This document shows positions 45,803 to 54,508 of a stretch of DNA of 64,000 nt, piece by piece (positions within the stretch are counted from its first letter, which is position 1; the number at the start of each line of letters is the position of its first letter). A program made the position numbers and the translations under genes. Under the pieces are notes generated by a model that was not told where the DNA came from, searched no databases, and saw only the letters and a program-made list of their open reading frames with translations. The stretch comes from Chryseobacterium ureilyticum (GTDB lineage Bacteria; Bacteroidota; Bacteroidia; Flavobacteriales; Weeksellaceae): the NCBI RefSeq assembly GCF_900156735.1, contig NZ_FTOL01000002.1, forward strand, positions 1 to 64,000, in the 5' to 3' direction.

Positions 45803-47347
45803 ATGTCAGAAAAGATATTATGGATCGATGATGAAATAGATTTACTTAAACCTCATATCGTATTTTTAGAAAAGAAAGGTTACCAGGTAACCCCTGTAAA
45901 TAACGTGAACGAGGCTTTGGAACTTATGGATTCAGAGAAATTTGCATTAACACTAATTGATGAAAATATGCCTGGAATTTCCGGGTTAGAAGCTATACCT
46001 ATGATCAAAGAAAAGGATAGTGCCTTAAAGATCGTAATGGTTACCAAAAGCGAAGAAGAACATATTATGGAAGAGGCAATCGGTTCTCAAATTGCCGATT
46101 ATATCTTAAAGCCGGTAAATCCAAACCAAATATTACTTTCATTAAAGAAAAATCTTCAACAGGAAAATCTGGTGGAGCAAAAAACCATCTTACAGTACCA
46201 GCAGGAATTCAGAAACCTTTCTATGGAACTTTCTTATTTGAGAACGTATCAGGAATGGGCTGAATATTACAAAAAAATCTTAAGCTGGGAAATCAAGTTT
46301 GATAAGGTAGCAGACAATGAATTTGCGGATCTTTTACAATCTCAGAAAGAAGAAGCCAATATTCAGTTTGCTAAATTTATTGAGAAAAACTATGAAGACT
46401 GGCTTACGGATTCAGACAAACCTATGATGAGTCACACTCTTTTCAAGGAAAAAGTAAAACCAGAGGTTGAAAAAGATAAAGTTCTTTTATTAATGGTAGA
46501 CAATCTTCGTTACGATCAATGGAAAGTGATAGAACCGTTGTTCACGAAGTATTACAATAAGATTTCAGAAGATTATTATTACAGTATTCTTCCTACCGCT
46601 ACTCAATACGCAAGAAATTCTTTCTTTGCAGGTTTGATGCCGTCAGAAATTCAAAAAAGATTTCCAGATAAATGGTTTAACGACAATGAAGAAGGAAATA
46701 AAAACGAATTTGAACGTGACTTCCTGGAAGATCAGATGAAAAGAATCGGGCTTGGTTCTAAATCTATGAAGTACCTTAAAGTACTGAATGCTGATTTTGA
46801 AAGAAAGATCTATGATGATTTTAATCAACATAAGAACAATGATTTACTTGTAATCGTTTATAACTTTATTGATATTCTTTCACATGCTAAAACTGATAAC
46901 CATATTGTAGATCAGCTTATCCGTGATGATAAAACTTTCCGCTCCCTGACTTTCAATTGGTTTGAAAACTCTTCATTATTGAAGATTATTAAAGCTGCAG
47001 CTGAAAATGGGTATAAGTTGGTGATCACTACCGACCATGGAACAGTTTACGTTAAAAAACCAAGTAAAGTAGTTGGAGACAGAGAAACATCTACCAACAT
47101 CCGATATAAAACAGGTAAAAGTTTAACTTATGATGACAGTGATGTTTGGGCTATTACCAATCCGGAAAAACTTTTCCTTCCAAAAGGAAACTTAAGTTCG
47201 AAATATATTTTTGCGAAAAACAATACCTTCCTTGCCTATCCTAAGAACTACAATCACTTTGTAAATTACTATAAAGAAACTTACCAGCATGGTGGAATAT
47301 CATTGGAAGAATGTATTATCCCTATAAGTGTTTTAGAACCCAAATAG
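45803..47347 (+). CDS. porX: T9SS regulator PorX (response regulator / PglZ phosphatase)
   Basis: The 514-residue protein has a receiver domain (1-125) with acidic residues D9, D10, phospho-acceptor D53 in 'ALTLIDENMPGISG' and the lysine of 'YILKPVNP', then a helical linker and a PglZ/alkaline-phosphatase-type domain from about 225 ('VLLLMVDNLRYDQWKV', 'ILPTATQYARNSFFAG', 'LVITTDHGTVYV'). This is the known PorX arrangement. PorX works with PorY and SigP to control type IX secretion genes and has oligonucleotide phosphodiesterase activity. Its presence fits the T9SS cargo genes at 4500 and 33049. Confidence 0.95.
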   Translation: MSEKILWIDDEIDLLKPHIVFLEKKGYQVTPVNNVNEALELMDSEKFALTLIDENMPGISGLEAIPMIKEKDSALKIVMVTKSEEEHIMEEAIGSQIADYILKPVNPNQILLSLKKNLQQENLVEQKTILQYQQEFRNLSMELSYLRTYQEWAEYYKKILSWEIKFDKVADNEFADLLQSQKEEANIQFAKFIEKNYEDWLTDSDKPMMSHTLFKEKVKPEVEKDKVLLLMVDNLRYDQWKVIEPLFTKYYNKISEDYYYSILPTATQYARNSFFAGLMPSEIQKRFPDKWFNDNEEGNKNEFERDFLEDQMKRIGLGSKSMKYLKVLNADFERKIYDDFNQHKNNDLLVIVYNFIDILSHAKTDNHIVDQLIRDDKTFRSLTFNWFENSSLLKIIKAAAENGYKLVITTDHGTVYVKKPSKVVGDRETSTNIRYKTGKSLTYDDSDVWAITNPEKLFLPKGNLSSKYIFAKNNTFLAYPKNYNHFVNYYKETYQHGGISLEECIIPISVLEPK

Positions 47348-47377
47348 TTTTTTTCATAGTTTATTAATTTTGGGTTT

Positions 47378-47416
47378 AAGCGGGAAAAATCGGTTGATTT
47401 TTCCCGCTTATTTTTT
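47378..47416 (+). terminator. Terminator of porX
   Basis: A perfect 14-bp stem (47378-47391 with 47396-47409), loop GGTT, then ATTTTTTA. Confidence 0.9.
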
Positions 47417-47455
47417 ATAGTCTTCAAGAGTTCATATCTTCGTAAAAAATAAATC

Positions 47456-47746
47456 ATGTTTATTATTTCGCTTACCTATAGGGTTGCTCTTGAGAATGTA
47501 GAACAGCATATTCCGGAACATAATATCTTTCTGCAGAAATATTATGATTCAGGACTTTTTATTGCTTCAGGAAGAAAAGAGCCGCGAACTGGCGGTATTA
47601 TCATCAGCAATGCTCAATCTAAAGGAGAAGCTCAGGAAATCATCAAAGAAGATCCGTTCTATATTCATCAGATTGCGGATTATGAGATCACTGAATTTAT
47701 TCCATCAAAATACAACGAAAACTTTAAAATCTTTATAAAAGACTAA
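47456..47746 (+). CDS. YciI-family protein
   Basis: The 96-residue protein fits the YciI (dimeric alpha/beta-barrel) fold: 'FIISLTYRVALENVEQHIPE', 'LQKYYDSGLFIASGRKEP', 'GGIIISNAQSKGEAQEII' and 'DPFYIHQIADYEITEF'. The His in 'EQHIPEHN' and the Asp in 'EDPF' are at the positions usually kept. Function in the family is poorly known (possible hydrolase or lyase). Its stop overlaps the exonuclease III start by one base (TAATG), so they are translated together. Confidence 0.85.
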   Translation: MFIISLTYRVALENVEQHIPEHNIFLQKYYDSGLFIASGRKEPRTGGIIISNAQSKGEAQEIIKEDPFYIHQIADYEITEFIPSKYNENFKIFIKD

Positions 47747-48510
47747 TGAGATTAATTACATACAATGTCAACGGAATCAGGGCCGCTTTTATCAAAGATT
47801 TCCTTGGCTGGCTAAAGACTGCAGATCCGGATGTGATCTGCATTCAGGAAAGTAAAGCAGGAAACGATCAGATAGACATCGAGAGCCTTGAAAAATTAGG
47901 CTATCACAGTTATTGGCATTCGGCAGTAAGAAAGGGCTATAGTGGCGTTGGAATTGCCTCAAAAATCAAACCTAATCACATAGAATATGGTTGCGGTATT
48001 GAAAACTATGATAATGAAGGAAGAGTTATCCGTGCAGACTTCGATGGTTTCTCTGCTATTTCAGTCTATGTTCCGTCTGCATCTAATATTGAGCGACTTG
48101 AATTTAAAATGCAGTTCTGCCATGACTTTCTTGCTTATATCAGAAACCTAAAAAAGGAAATTCCAAATCTTATTATATCGGGAGACTTTAATATCTGCCA
48201 CGAAGCAATCGATATTCATAATCCTGTTGGCCTAAAGAACGTTTCAGGATTCCTTCCTATGGAAAGAGAATGGATGACTAATTTCATCAATGAATGTGAA
48301 TTGATTGATAGTTTCAGATTCTTTAACAATGAACCGGATAATTATACATGGTGGAGCTACAGACAAAATTCAAGGGAAAGAAACAAAGGCTGGAGATTGG
48401 ATTATAACTTTGCATCTTATAGCTTAAAAGAAAAGCTTACAAGAGCTGTTATTTTAAAGGAAGCTGTACATTCTGACCATTGTCCTGCTTTACTAGAATT
48501 AGATATATAA
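47746..48510 (+). CDS. xth: Exodeoxyribonuclease III
   Basis: The 254-residue protein is of the endonuclease/exonuclease/phosphatase superfamily: 'LITYNVNGIRAAFIKDF', 'VICIQESKAGNDQID' (Glu metal ligand), 'LIISGDFNICHEAIDIHNP' and 'VHSDHCPALLELDI' (final catalytic His). It is an AP endonuclease and 3'-5' exonuclease in base-excision repair. A strong terminator ends the operon. Confidence 0.95.
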   Translation: MRLITYNVNGIRAAFIKDFLGWLKTADPDVICIQESKAGNDQIDIESLEKLGYHSYWHSAVRKGYSGVGIASKIKPNHIEYGCGIENYDNEGRVIRADFDGFSAISVYVPSASNIERLEFKMQFCHDFLAYIRNLKKEIPNLIISGDFNICHEAIDIHNPVGLKNVSGFLPMEREWMTNFINECELIDSFRFFNNEPDNYTWWSYRQNSRERNKGWRLDYNFASYSLKEKLTRAVILKEAVHSDHCPALLELDI

Positions 48511-48534
48511 TAACAAGCGAATATCTACCAACGC

Positions 48535-48567
48535 AAAAGCCAGCTGAAATCAGCTGGCTTTTTTTAA
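48535..48567. terminator. Terminator between xth and rlpA-like gene
   Basis: A 13-bp stem (48535-48547 with 48550-48562), loop AA, with T run after on the plus strand and A run on the other side; convergent genes. Confidence 0.9.
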
Positions 48568-48581
48568 TTTAAATCATAAAA

Positions 48582-48953
48582 TTAATCGACAATTTCATAT
48601 TCAACCGGAATTGTACCATGACTGATATCTCCGATCTCATCGAACGCAGCTTTAGACATGTCTAAAGATCTTGATGAATGGTAAGGTCCTCTGTCATTAA
48701 TTCTCACTATTACCTCTTTACCATTTTTAAGGTTTGTTACCTTAACATTTGTTCCAAATGGAAGCGTTCTGTTTGCTGCAGTAAACTTTGAGTTATCAAA
48801 AATTTCTCCGCTAGCGGTTTTTCTACCGTTAAATTTATCGTGGTAGTACGATGCATAACTTGTTTTTTTCGCATCTAAGGTATTATTCGTAAATGAATAA
48901 ACTCCTAAGGTTGAAATCATCATTATGATTACGAGAATGAATCTTTTCATCAT
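48582..48953 (-). CDS. RlpA-like double-psi beta-barrel protein
   Basis: The 123-residue protein has a signal peptide (MMKRFILVIIMMISTLGVYS) and an RlpA double-psi barrel: 'TSYASYYHDKFNGRKTASGE', 'AANRTLPFGTNVKVTNLKNG', 'VIVRINDRGPYHSSRSLDMS' and 'AAFDEIG'. The catalytic-type Asp of 'NDRGPY' is kept. No SPOR domain is fused, unlike classical RlpA. It probably trims or rearranges peptidoglycan in the periplasm. An unusual duplicated TGTTAA array lies just upstream (49017-49144). A second in-frame ATG (48950) could equally be the start. Confidence 0.9.
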   Translation of the reverse strand: MMKRFILVIIMMISTLGVYSFTNNTLDAKKTSYASYYHDKFNGRKTASGEIFDNSKFTAANRTLPFGTNVKVTNLKNGKEVIVRINDRGPYHSSRSLDMSKAAFDEIGDISHGTIPVEYEIVD

Positions 48954-49016
48954 TTTGAACTTTTATTGGTTTTGACGGAGCAAAAGTATCAGGAATCTTT
49001 TTATCTCCCTATTTCA

Positions 49017-49144
49017 ATTGTTAAAAACTGTTAACGAAACAAAAACAAAATGTTAATTAACTCTGTAACCACCTATAAATAGGGACTTTGAAAGACACTG
49101 TTAAAAAGTGTTAAAAAAAATATCAAAATGTTAATTTTTTTAAC
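49017..49144. repeat. Duplicated TGTTAA array upstream of rlpA-like gene
   Basis: TGTTAA occurs at 49019, 49029, 49051, 49099, 49109 and 49129. The first three and last three are copies of one pattern (two boxes 10 nt apart, a third 20-22 nt on, followed by a TTAAC or TTTTAAC end), offset by 80 nt. The 10-nt steps match one DNA turn. The nearest gene on this side is the rlpA-like gene starting at 48953. Confidence 0.75.
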
Positions 49145-49724
49145 TAATTAGCGCATAATTTCATAATTTTTCAAAAATTAAAGTACTAATAATCAAGTGT
49201 TTAAATAAAATAAAAAATTACTTTTTTTAGGTGAAAAATTAATGATAGAAATAAAAAATCTTAAGATTTAAAATCACCCAAACCACCCCTAAACAAAAGG
49301 CTGAATGACATTTAGCTTATACTTTAGTTCTTATTTTAACAGTAAAAATTATCTTTAAAAATATAAAAATTCAATACTGACTTATATTTTAAATAAAAAA
49401 CATTTGGATTTCAATAAATTAAATGACCATCTATGCTCATCCGAATACTTCAAAAATAAGTTTAAAAGATCATATCAGAAAATTATTAGTAATAAAAAAT
49501 GAATTATTTTATACTTAAATCTTTGTGATATGATGGTAATTTAAAATTACAGAAGTATTAGAGAGCTAAAATTGACATCACTTTAAATAAGAACCCCAAG
49601 TTTAATATTTATATATAATAAGCCATTTTAAGCTTTAAAAAGCTGTTAAAGGAGCTAATCATCTTCTCATAAGAAAAGCTAGTAGTAAGGTTCTCATAAA
49701 AGAATTAAGGTATATAAAACAAAA

Positions 49725-49748
49725 AAACCAATGATTGCTCATTGGTTT
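49725..49748. terminator. Terminator of the 49771-50529 gene
   Basis: A 10-bp stem AAACCAATGA (49725-49734) with TCATTGGTTT (49739-49748), loop TTGC, just past the stop at 49771; read on the minus strand it is followed by a T run. Confidence 0.78.
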
Positions 49749-49770
49749 CTATATAATTAAAATATTAATC

Positions 49771-50529
49771 TTATTTGATGTATTCTAATACGTAGTCATA
49801 CGTATCAGCAGGATATACGACAGACATGCTAGGAGAACCTGTAATAGCATTATTTGTAGCACCGATATTATAAGAATAAAGGTCTCTTGAATAAACTACT
49901 TTATTTCCTGTTCCGTTCACTTTATAGATAGTAATTCCATATAAAGAAGTCATACCTGTAGGTGAAGGGATAGTCACTGAAGTAGAAGTACCTGTTGTTG
50001 TAAAGCTTCCTTTGATTGCATATACTTGCTTATCAACTCCTGTACTAACATTGATTAATGTATTAGTAGCTACTTCATTAGTTCCGATAGTTACTTTAGG
50101 TGAAGCACCTACAGCAATCCACTGACCTGTAGTAACAGCTGTTGGAGACCCAGGATTTGAAAAGTAATAAAAACCAGGTGCAACAGGTTGGTTACCAATA
50201 CCAGATCCAGTCGCAGGAGTATTACCAGTTGCAGTATTATAAACAATAATACCATCAAATCTATTAGGGTTATTTCCCGCTAAAAAACCTCCGTTATTAG
50301 TAAGAACTAATTGTGTTAAATCTGTTCTAGGGAATAGCATACCTTTTCCTAATGTACTGCTTCCATTCCAGGTAACAGAACTCGCTGCATCTAAAAATGC
50401 TGTACTACTATTAATTGAAGCATTTGCAATAGTTTGGTTTGCCTTAATTTGAGCCTGTGTATTAGTACTAAACATAAAAGCACATACAGCAAAAGCCAAT
50501 CCTAATTTAGAATAAATATAATTTTTCAT
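49771..50529 (-). CDS. Secreted low-complexity surface protein
   Basis: The 252-residue protein has a signal peptide (ends 'STNTQAQ') and a Thr/Asn/Ser/Gly-rich body. 'GKGMLFPRTDLTQLVL', 'NRFDGIIVYNTATGN', 'VAPGFYYFSNPGS' and 'GQWIAVGASPK' are arranged in the same order as in the neighbour at 50555, so the two are paralogues. I do not recognise a named family, but the 'PGFYYF...QWIAVG' pattern is common in Bacteroidota surface proteins. No T9SS tail is present. Function unknown; adhesin-like or structural role is a guess. Confidence 0.75.
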   Translation of the reverse strand: MKNYIYSKLGLAFAVCAFMFSTNTQAQIKANQTIANASINSSTAFLDAASSVTWNGSSTLGKGMLFPRTDLTQLVLTNNGGFLAGNNPNRFDGIIVYNTATGNTPATGSGIGNQPVAPGFYYFSNPGSPTAVTTGQWIAVGASPKVTIGTNEVATNTLINVSTGVDKQVYAIKGSFTTTGTSTSVTIPSPTGMTSLYGITIYKVNGTGNKVVYSRDLYSYNIGATNNAITGSPSMSVVYPADTYDYVLEYIK

Positions 50530-50554
50530 AAATCTGTAATTTTAAAAATAAATC

Positions 50555-51199
50555 TTACTGAAGACTGTCACTATACCAAAAAACACCATCTGTAATTAAG
50601 CTAACACCTGTAGCATTAACGATTACACCTGCACCTGTTGATTTATAATCAGTACTTGTAATAGTAGGACCAACACCACCAGTAACTTCAAAGATTTTGA
50701 CAGTCTTACCTGCCATAGCCAAAGTAGGAGTTGGCAACGTAACGCTACTAATTGTTGTAGAATTCAGTATTACACAATTTCCAACATCAGTTGGTAAAAT
50801 AGCAGCTACAGTCCCAGTAGTAATAGTTCTAAAAGTAGGAACAGTAGGAGTAACTACACCACCAATTCCGATCCATGTATTTGTAGTCTGACCATCATAA
50901 TAATAGAATCCAACTGCAGTTACATTAGCTGTTTTAGTAGTAGCTGTACCGTCAATAGTAGTAACAAAAGCAAGCGCACCATTTTGAGCAGCAGTGTAAG
51001 CATTATCTTTTGCTAATAACTGAGCTCTTGTCATACGAGGGACCAATAAGGCATCAGGTCTAGCATTGTCTGTTGTATTTGCTACAACATCTAAAGTAGC
51101 GGCAGGTGTGGTTGTGTTAATCCCCACTCTCCCTTGCTGAGCCTTTGAAAGCGCCGTAAAGGCAACGAGCATAGTCGCTGTTAATAAAAATTTTTTCAT
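50555..51199 (-). CDS. Secreted protein with GINTTTPxATLDV start, fibre-like
   Basis: The 214-residue protein has a signal peptide (MKKFLLTATMLVAFTALSKAQ), then 'QGRVGINTTTPAATLDVVAN', an opening seen widely in Bacteroidota secreted and tail-fibre-like proteins. It continues 'DALLVPRMTRAQLLAKDNAY', 'GALAFVTTIDGTA', 'VGFYYYDGQTTNTWIGIGG' and a Thr/Val-rich stretch. It is 25 nt upstream of its paralogue in one transcript. No sorting domain is present. Unknown function. Confidence 0.78.
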   Translation of the reverse strand: MKKFLLTATMLVAFTALSKAQQGRVGINTTTPAATLDVVANTTDNARPDALLVPRMTRAQLLAKDNAYTAAQNGALAFVTTIDGTATTKTANVTAVGFYYYDGQTTNTWIGIGGVVTPTVPTFRTITTGTVAAILPTDVGNCVILNSTTISSVTLPTPTLAMAGKTVKIFEVTGGVGPTITSTDYKSTGAGVIVNATGVSLITDGVFWYSDSLQ

Positions 51200-51578
51200 A
51201 AGTTTTTAAAGATTTTAATTACATTATTTTTCATCAATATTTCCAAAAGGAAGATACATCTCAATTTGTTATCATCTTGAAACTAATATACATAAAATAC
51301 TCTTTCAATGAAATTTTATTTCATTTTGATGAATAACTTACTGAAAGCATATGATTTAAAAACATTGCTTATTGTGCAAATTTAAGACATAATTTTTTAA
51401 TTTGTATACTTTATAAAAGAAATTTAAATAAATCTTAATACCTTAAAAATACAACAAATTGAAAATCAAACATATATTATTTTTCAACGAAAAATATCTA
51501 TGTTAAAATCCATTAATATTTCAGTTTTTTATCAATCAAAAAGTATTTTTTACTTCCTGATTAATAACCATTTATAGT
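51200..51578. other. 379-bp AT-rich intergenic region
   Basis: This stretch upstream of the surface-protein pair and downstream of rimO contains no ORF with recognisable product, and I saw no hairpin followed by a T run or exact TAnnTTTG promoter. It must hold the promoter for the 51199 transcript and the rimO 3' end. Confidence 0.55.
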
Positions 51579-52880
51579 TTATAGCAGTTCACCATATAAG
51601 TCAAATTCTTCGGCTGAAGTAATTTTCACATTTGCAAACTCACCGATAGAAATATAAGTATCTTCTGCAGATACTAAAACAGTGTTATCTACATCAGGAG
51701 AATCATATTCTGTTCTTCCGATAAAGTAGTTCCCTTCTTTACGGTCAAAGATACATCTGAATACTTTTCCTATCTTCTCTTGGTTCTTTTCCCAAGAAAT
51801 CTGAGATTGTAATTCCATAATCTCTTCTACTCTTGCTTCTTTTACTTCCTGTGGAATATCATCTTCCAATACGTGTGCCGTAGTATTTTCTTCATGAGAG
51901 TATGTGAAACATCCTAACCTGTCAAATTTCTGTTCTCTCACCCAATCTTTAAGTTCCTGGAATCTTTCCTCTGTTTCTCCTGGATATCCTACAATAAGGG
52001 TAGTTCTGATTGCCATATCAGGCACTTTTTCTCTGAATTTTCCTAAAAGAGCATCTGTCTTTTCATGAGTAGTTCCTCTCTTCATTGATTTTAACAAATC
52101 AGAATTGATATGCTGAAGCGGAATATCGATATAGTTACAAACTTTCGGTTCTTCACGGATAATATCTAAAACATCCTCAGGGAAACCACTTGGGAAAGCA
52201 TAATGAAGACGGATCCATTCCACACCTTCTACTTTTACCAATTCTTTTAGTAAATCACCCAGTGCACGTTTTTTATAAAGATCCAATCCATAGTAAGTAA
52301 GGTCTTGTGCAATAAGGATTAATTCTTTTGTCCCTTTTTTTGCTAATTTCTGAGCTTCAGTGACTAACTTTTCAATAGGTGTTGAAACGTGACCACCTCT
52401 CATCAAAGGAATAGCACAGAAAGAACATGGTCTGTCACATCCTTCTGAGATTTTAAGGTATGCATAATGCTTTGGAGTAGTTGTTAACCTCTCCCCTACC
52501 AGTTCATGTTTATAATCTGCTCCTAAATGCTTCAATAATACCGGAAGATCTCTTGTTCCAAAATACTGATCTACGTCCGGTATTTCTTTTATCAAATCCG
52601 GTTTATATCTTTCGGAAAGACAACCTGTAACAAAAACCTTTTCTACCTCACCTCTGTTTTTTGCGTCTACATAATCAAGAATCGTATTGATGGATTCTTC
52701 TTTTGCATTATCAATAAATCCGCAGGTATTGATTACCACAATATCTCCACGGTCTTCGTGAACCACTTCTTTACCATTGGCTTTCAGCTGGCTCATTAAT
52801 ACTTCGGAATCGTATACATTTTTGGAACATCCAAGTGTCACTACATTGATTTTCTTCTTCCCTACAGATTTTGTACGCAT
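51579..52880 (-). CDS. rimO: Ribosomal protein S12 methylthiotransferase
   Basis: The 433-residue protein has an N-terminal MTTase domain ('INVVTLGCSKNVYDSEVLM', 'INTCGFIDNAKEESI', 'VTGCLSERYKPDLI' with the three cluster cysteines), a radical-SAM motif 'ISEGCDRPCSFCAIPLMRGG' (CxxxCxxC) and a C-terminal TRAM-like domain. The sequence and 'GCSKN' separate it from MiaB. It adds a methylthio group to an Asp of ribosomal protein S12. I use the ATG at 52880 (MRTKSVGKKK); the longer frame begins with TTG. Confidence 0.95.
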   Translation of the reverse strand: MRTKSVGKKKINVVTLGCSKNVYDSEVLMSQLKANGKEVVHEDRGDIVVINTCGFIDNAKEESINTILDYVDAKNRGEVEKVFVTGCLSERYKPDLIKEIPDVDQYFGTRDLPVLLKHLGADYKHELVGERLTTTPKHYAYLKISEGCDRPCSFCAIPLMRGGHVSTPIEKLVTEAQKLAKKGTKELILIAQDLTYYGLDLYKKRALGDLLKELVKVEGVEWIRLHYAFPSGFPEDVLDIIREEPKVCNYIDIPLQHINSDLLKSMKRGTTHEKTDALLGKFREKVPDMAIRTTLIVGYPGETEERFQELKDWVREQKFDRLGCFTYSHEENTTAHVLEDDIPQEVKEARVEEIMELQSQISWEKNQEKIGKVFRCIFDRKEGNYFIGRTEYDSPDVDNTVLVSAEDTYISIGEFANVKITSAEEFDLYGELL

Positions 52881-52939
52881 CTTTTTGATTTTGAGTGTGC
52901 AAAGATACAAAATATTGATAGAGTAAAGATTATAAAAAT

Positions 52940-52966
52940 AAAAACCACTTTAAAAAAGTGGTTTTT
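52940..52966 (-). terminator. Terminator at the end of the polysaccharide operon
   Basis: A 12-bp stem AAAAACCACTTT (52940-52951) with AAAGTGGTTTTT (52955-52966), loop AAA, 11 nt past the rfbC stop; T-rich on the minus strand. Confidence 0.85.
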
Positions 52967-52976
52967 AGGGTTTTAT

Positions 52977-53522
52977 TTAAAAGTTACCTTCAGCAAATGT
53001 TGGTAAAACTCTGTCTTTATCAGATAGCTGAATCACATCTAGAGGCAATTTCCAGTCTATATTAAGATCCGAATCATTCCAGATAACACTACCTTCTGAA
53101 TCTTTATTGTAAAAATTATCACATTTATACGAGAAAATAGCGGTTTCACTTAATACTGAAAATCCATGAGCAAATCCTCTCGGAACATAGAGTTGAAGTT
53201 TGTTCTCCGGAGTTAATTCTACACCAAACCATTTTCCGAAGGTGGGAGATTCTCTACGAAGGTCTACAGCTACATCAAAAACTCTTCCTTCAAGGCAAGA
53301 TACCAATTTTGCCTGAGCGTGTTCTCCTTTTTGAAGGTGCAGTCCTCTCAATACACCGTAAGAAGATTTAGAAATATTATCCTGTACAAAGTGACCATTC
53401 ATGCCTGTAAGCTCTTCAAATCGTTTTTCATTGTACTTTTCAAAGAAATAACCTCTATCATCTTCAAAAATAGTTGGTTCAATAATATAACAATCCTTTA
53501 AAGGAGTTTCTTTTATTTTCAT
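52977..53522 (-). CDS. rfbC: dTDP-4-dehydrorhamnose 3,5-epimerase
   Basis: The 181-residue cupin enzyme shows 'IIEPTIFEDDRGYFFEKYNE', 'VQDNISKSSYGVLRGLHLQK' (substrate loop and the active-site His), 'GRVFDVAVDLRRESPTFGKW' and 'LQLYVPRGFAHGFSVLSE'. It makes dTDP-4-keto-L-rhamnose for rhamnose-containing glycans. The rfbA, rfbB and rfbD partners are not in this window, so they lie elsewhere. It is the last gene of the polysaccharide operon before the terminator. Confidence 0.95.
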   Translation of the reverse strand: MKIKETPLKDCYIIEPTIFEDDRGYFFEKYNEKRFEELTGMNGHFVQDNISKSSYGVLRGLHLQKGEHAQAKLVSCLEGRVFDVAVDLRRESPTFGKWFGVELTPENKLQLYVPRGFAHGFSVLSETAIFSYKCDNFYNKDSEGSVIWNDSDLNIDWKLPLDVIQLSDKDRVLPTFAEGNF

Positions 53523-53542
53523 ATTTAAGTTTTTATTCTATT

Positions 53543-54508
53543 TTATAAACTGTATTTCTTTTTTAAACTCAATTTTAATCCCAAATATAAACATCCTGTA
53601 GGGATAAAAATTATGGGTAAAATACCCCAAATCGGGAGCTCTGACTGTATTAAAAATATATTTATTATTAATTGTACAAAAGCATATGTACTACTGATCA
53701 GTAAATGAGATACTTTTTTTTCATTAGCAAAAAGCTGATATAAATGCCTTCTATGAGCCTCAAAAATATTTTCCTTTAACAGAATTCTTTCAATAATAGT
53801 AAGTACAACTTCCACTCCATAAATAGATAATAGTAAAATATAATTGTACTCACCAGTCTTCATAATCAGTAAAGTAATCAAGCCAATTACCCAAAAGCCA
53901 ATTCCCATACTCCCCACATCTCCTGCAAAGCATTTTGCTTTCTTTCTAAAATTAAAGAATAAAAAAACAAGGCAAGCTAATATTGGATAATAGATAAAGT
54001 CATGATCTGTAAACTGTACAATTTCTTTATTAATATAAGCTAATGAGCTTAATGTTACAAGGCTATAAATACCCGTCATACCATTAATACCATCCATAAA
54101 ATTATAAGCGTTCAATGTACCTATAATTAGTATAAATAAGACAGGCCATACCCAGAAAGGCATCAATACAAAGGCTCCCGTAAAGTATAATAACAGAACA
54201 ACTGAAATTAAGTGAACAGCAAGCCTTATTTTATTAGATAACGTCTTAATATCATCAATAAAGCTTATGGTACATATGGCAAGAAGCCCAAGACCAAAAG
54301 ACCAATATTCTTCTATAATCAAATTGAAGTTAAACACTGCAAAAATAATAAATGCTACAGGAAAGATAATTCCCCCTCCTCTTAAAGTAATTTGAGTATG
54401 AGCACTTCGGTGATTAGGTTTATCAATAATGTTATATTTATCAGCTATTTTGAAATACACAAGCATCGCAATAAATAGAGCAGCTACTATCACTAAATAT
54501 TCAATCAT
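53543..54508 (-). CDS. MraY/WecA-type sugar-1-phosphate transferase (WbpL-like)
   Basis: The 321-residue membrane protein has about 10 helices and the family's residues: 'NIIDKPNHRSAHTQITLRGG' after the first helix, 'TISFIDDIKTLSNKIRL' (DD metal site), 'NAYNFMDGINGMTGIYSLV' and 'CFAGDVGSMGIGFW'. It transfers a sugar-1-phosphate, such as FucNAc, QuiNAc or GlcNAc, to undecaprenyl phosphate and so starts the glycan repeat. Its start overlaps the epimerase stop (ATGA), and that pairing favours a WbpL/WreU role, which is inference. Confidence 0.9.
   Translation of the reverse strand: MIEYLVIVAALFIAMLVYFKIADKYNIIDKPNHRSAHTQITLRGGGIIFPVAFIIFAVFNFNLIIEEYWSFGLGLLAICTISFIDDIKTLSNKIRLAVHLISVVLLLYFTGAFVLMPFWVWPVLFILIIGTLNAYNFMDGINGMTGIYSLVTLSSLAYINKEIVQFTDHDFIYYPILACLVFLFFNFRKKAKCFAGDVGSMGIGFWVIGLITLLIMKTGEYNYILLLSIYGVEVVLTIIERILLKENIFEAHRRHLYQLFANEKKVSHLLISSTYAFVQLIINIFLIQSELPIWGILPIIFIPTGCLYLGLKLSLKKKYSL

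Larger units (their letters stand above)
48954..49770. other. 817-bp AT-rich intergenic region
   Basis: No ORF with a recognisable product was found on either strand, and no tRNA-like or obvious structured-RNA shape. The first part (to about 49150) carries a duplicated TGTTAA array, given separately. The remainder is very AT-rich low-complexity DNA and ends with a hairpin at 49725-49748. Confidence 0.65.

Noticed and set aside
49771..51199. Prophage tail-fibre module
   Set aside because: No capsid, terminase, integrase or other phage gene is nearby; signal peptides indicate secreted cell proteins.
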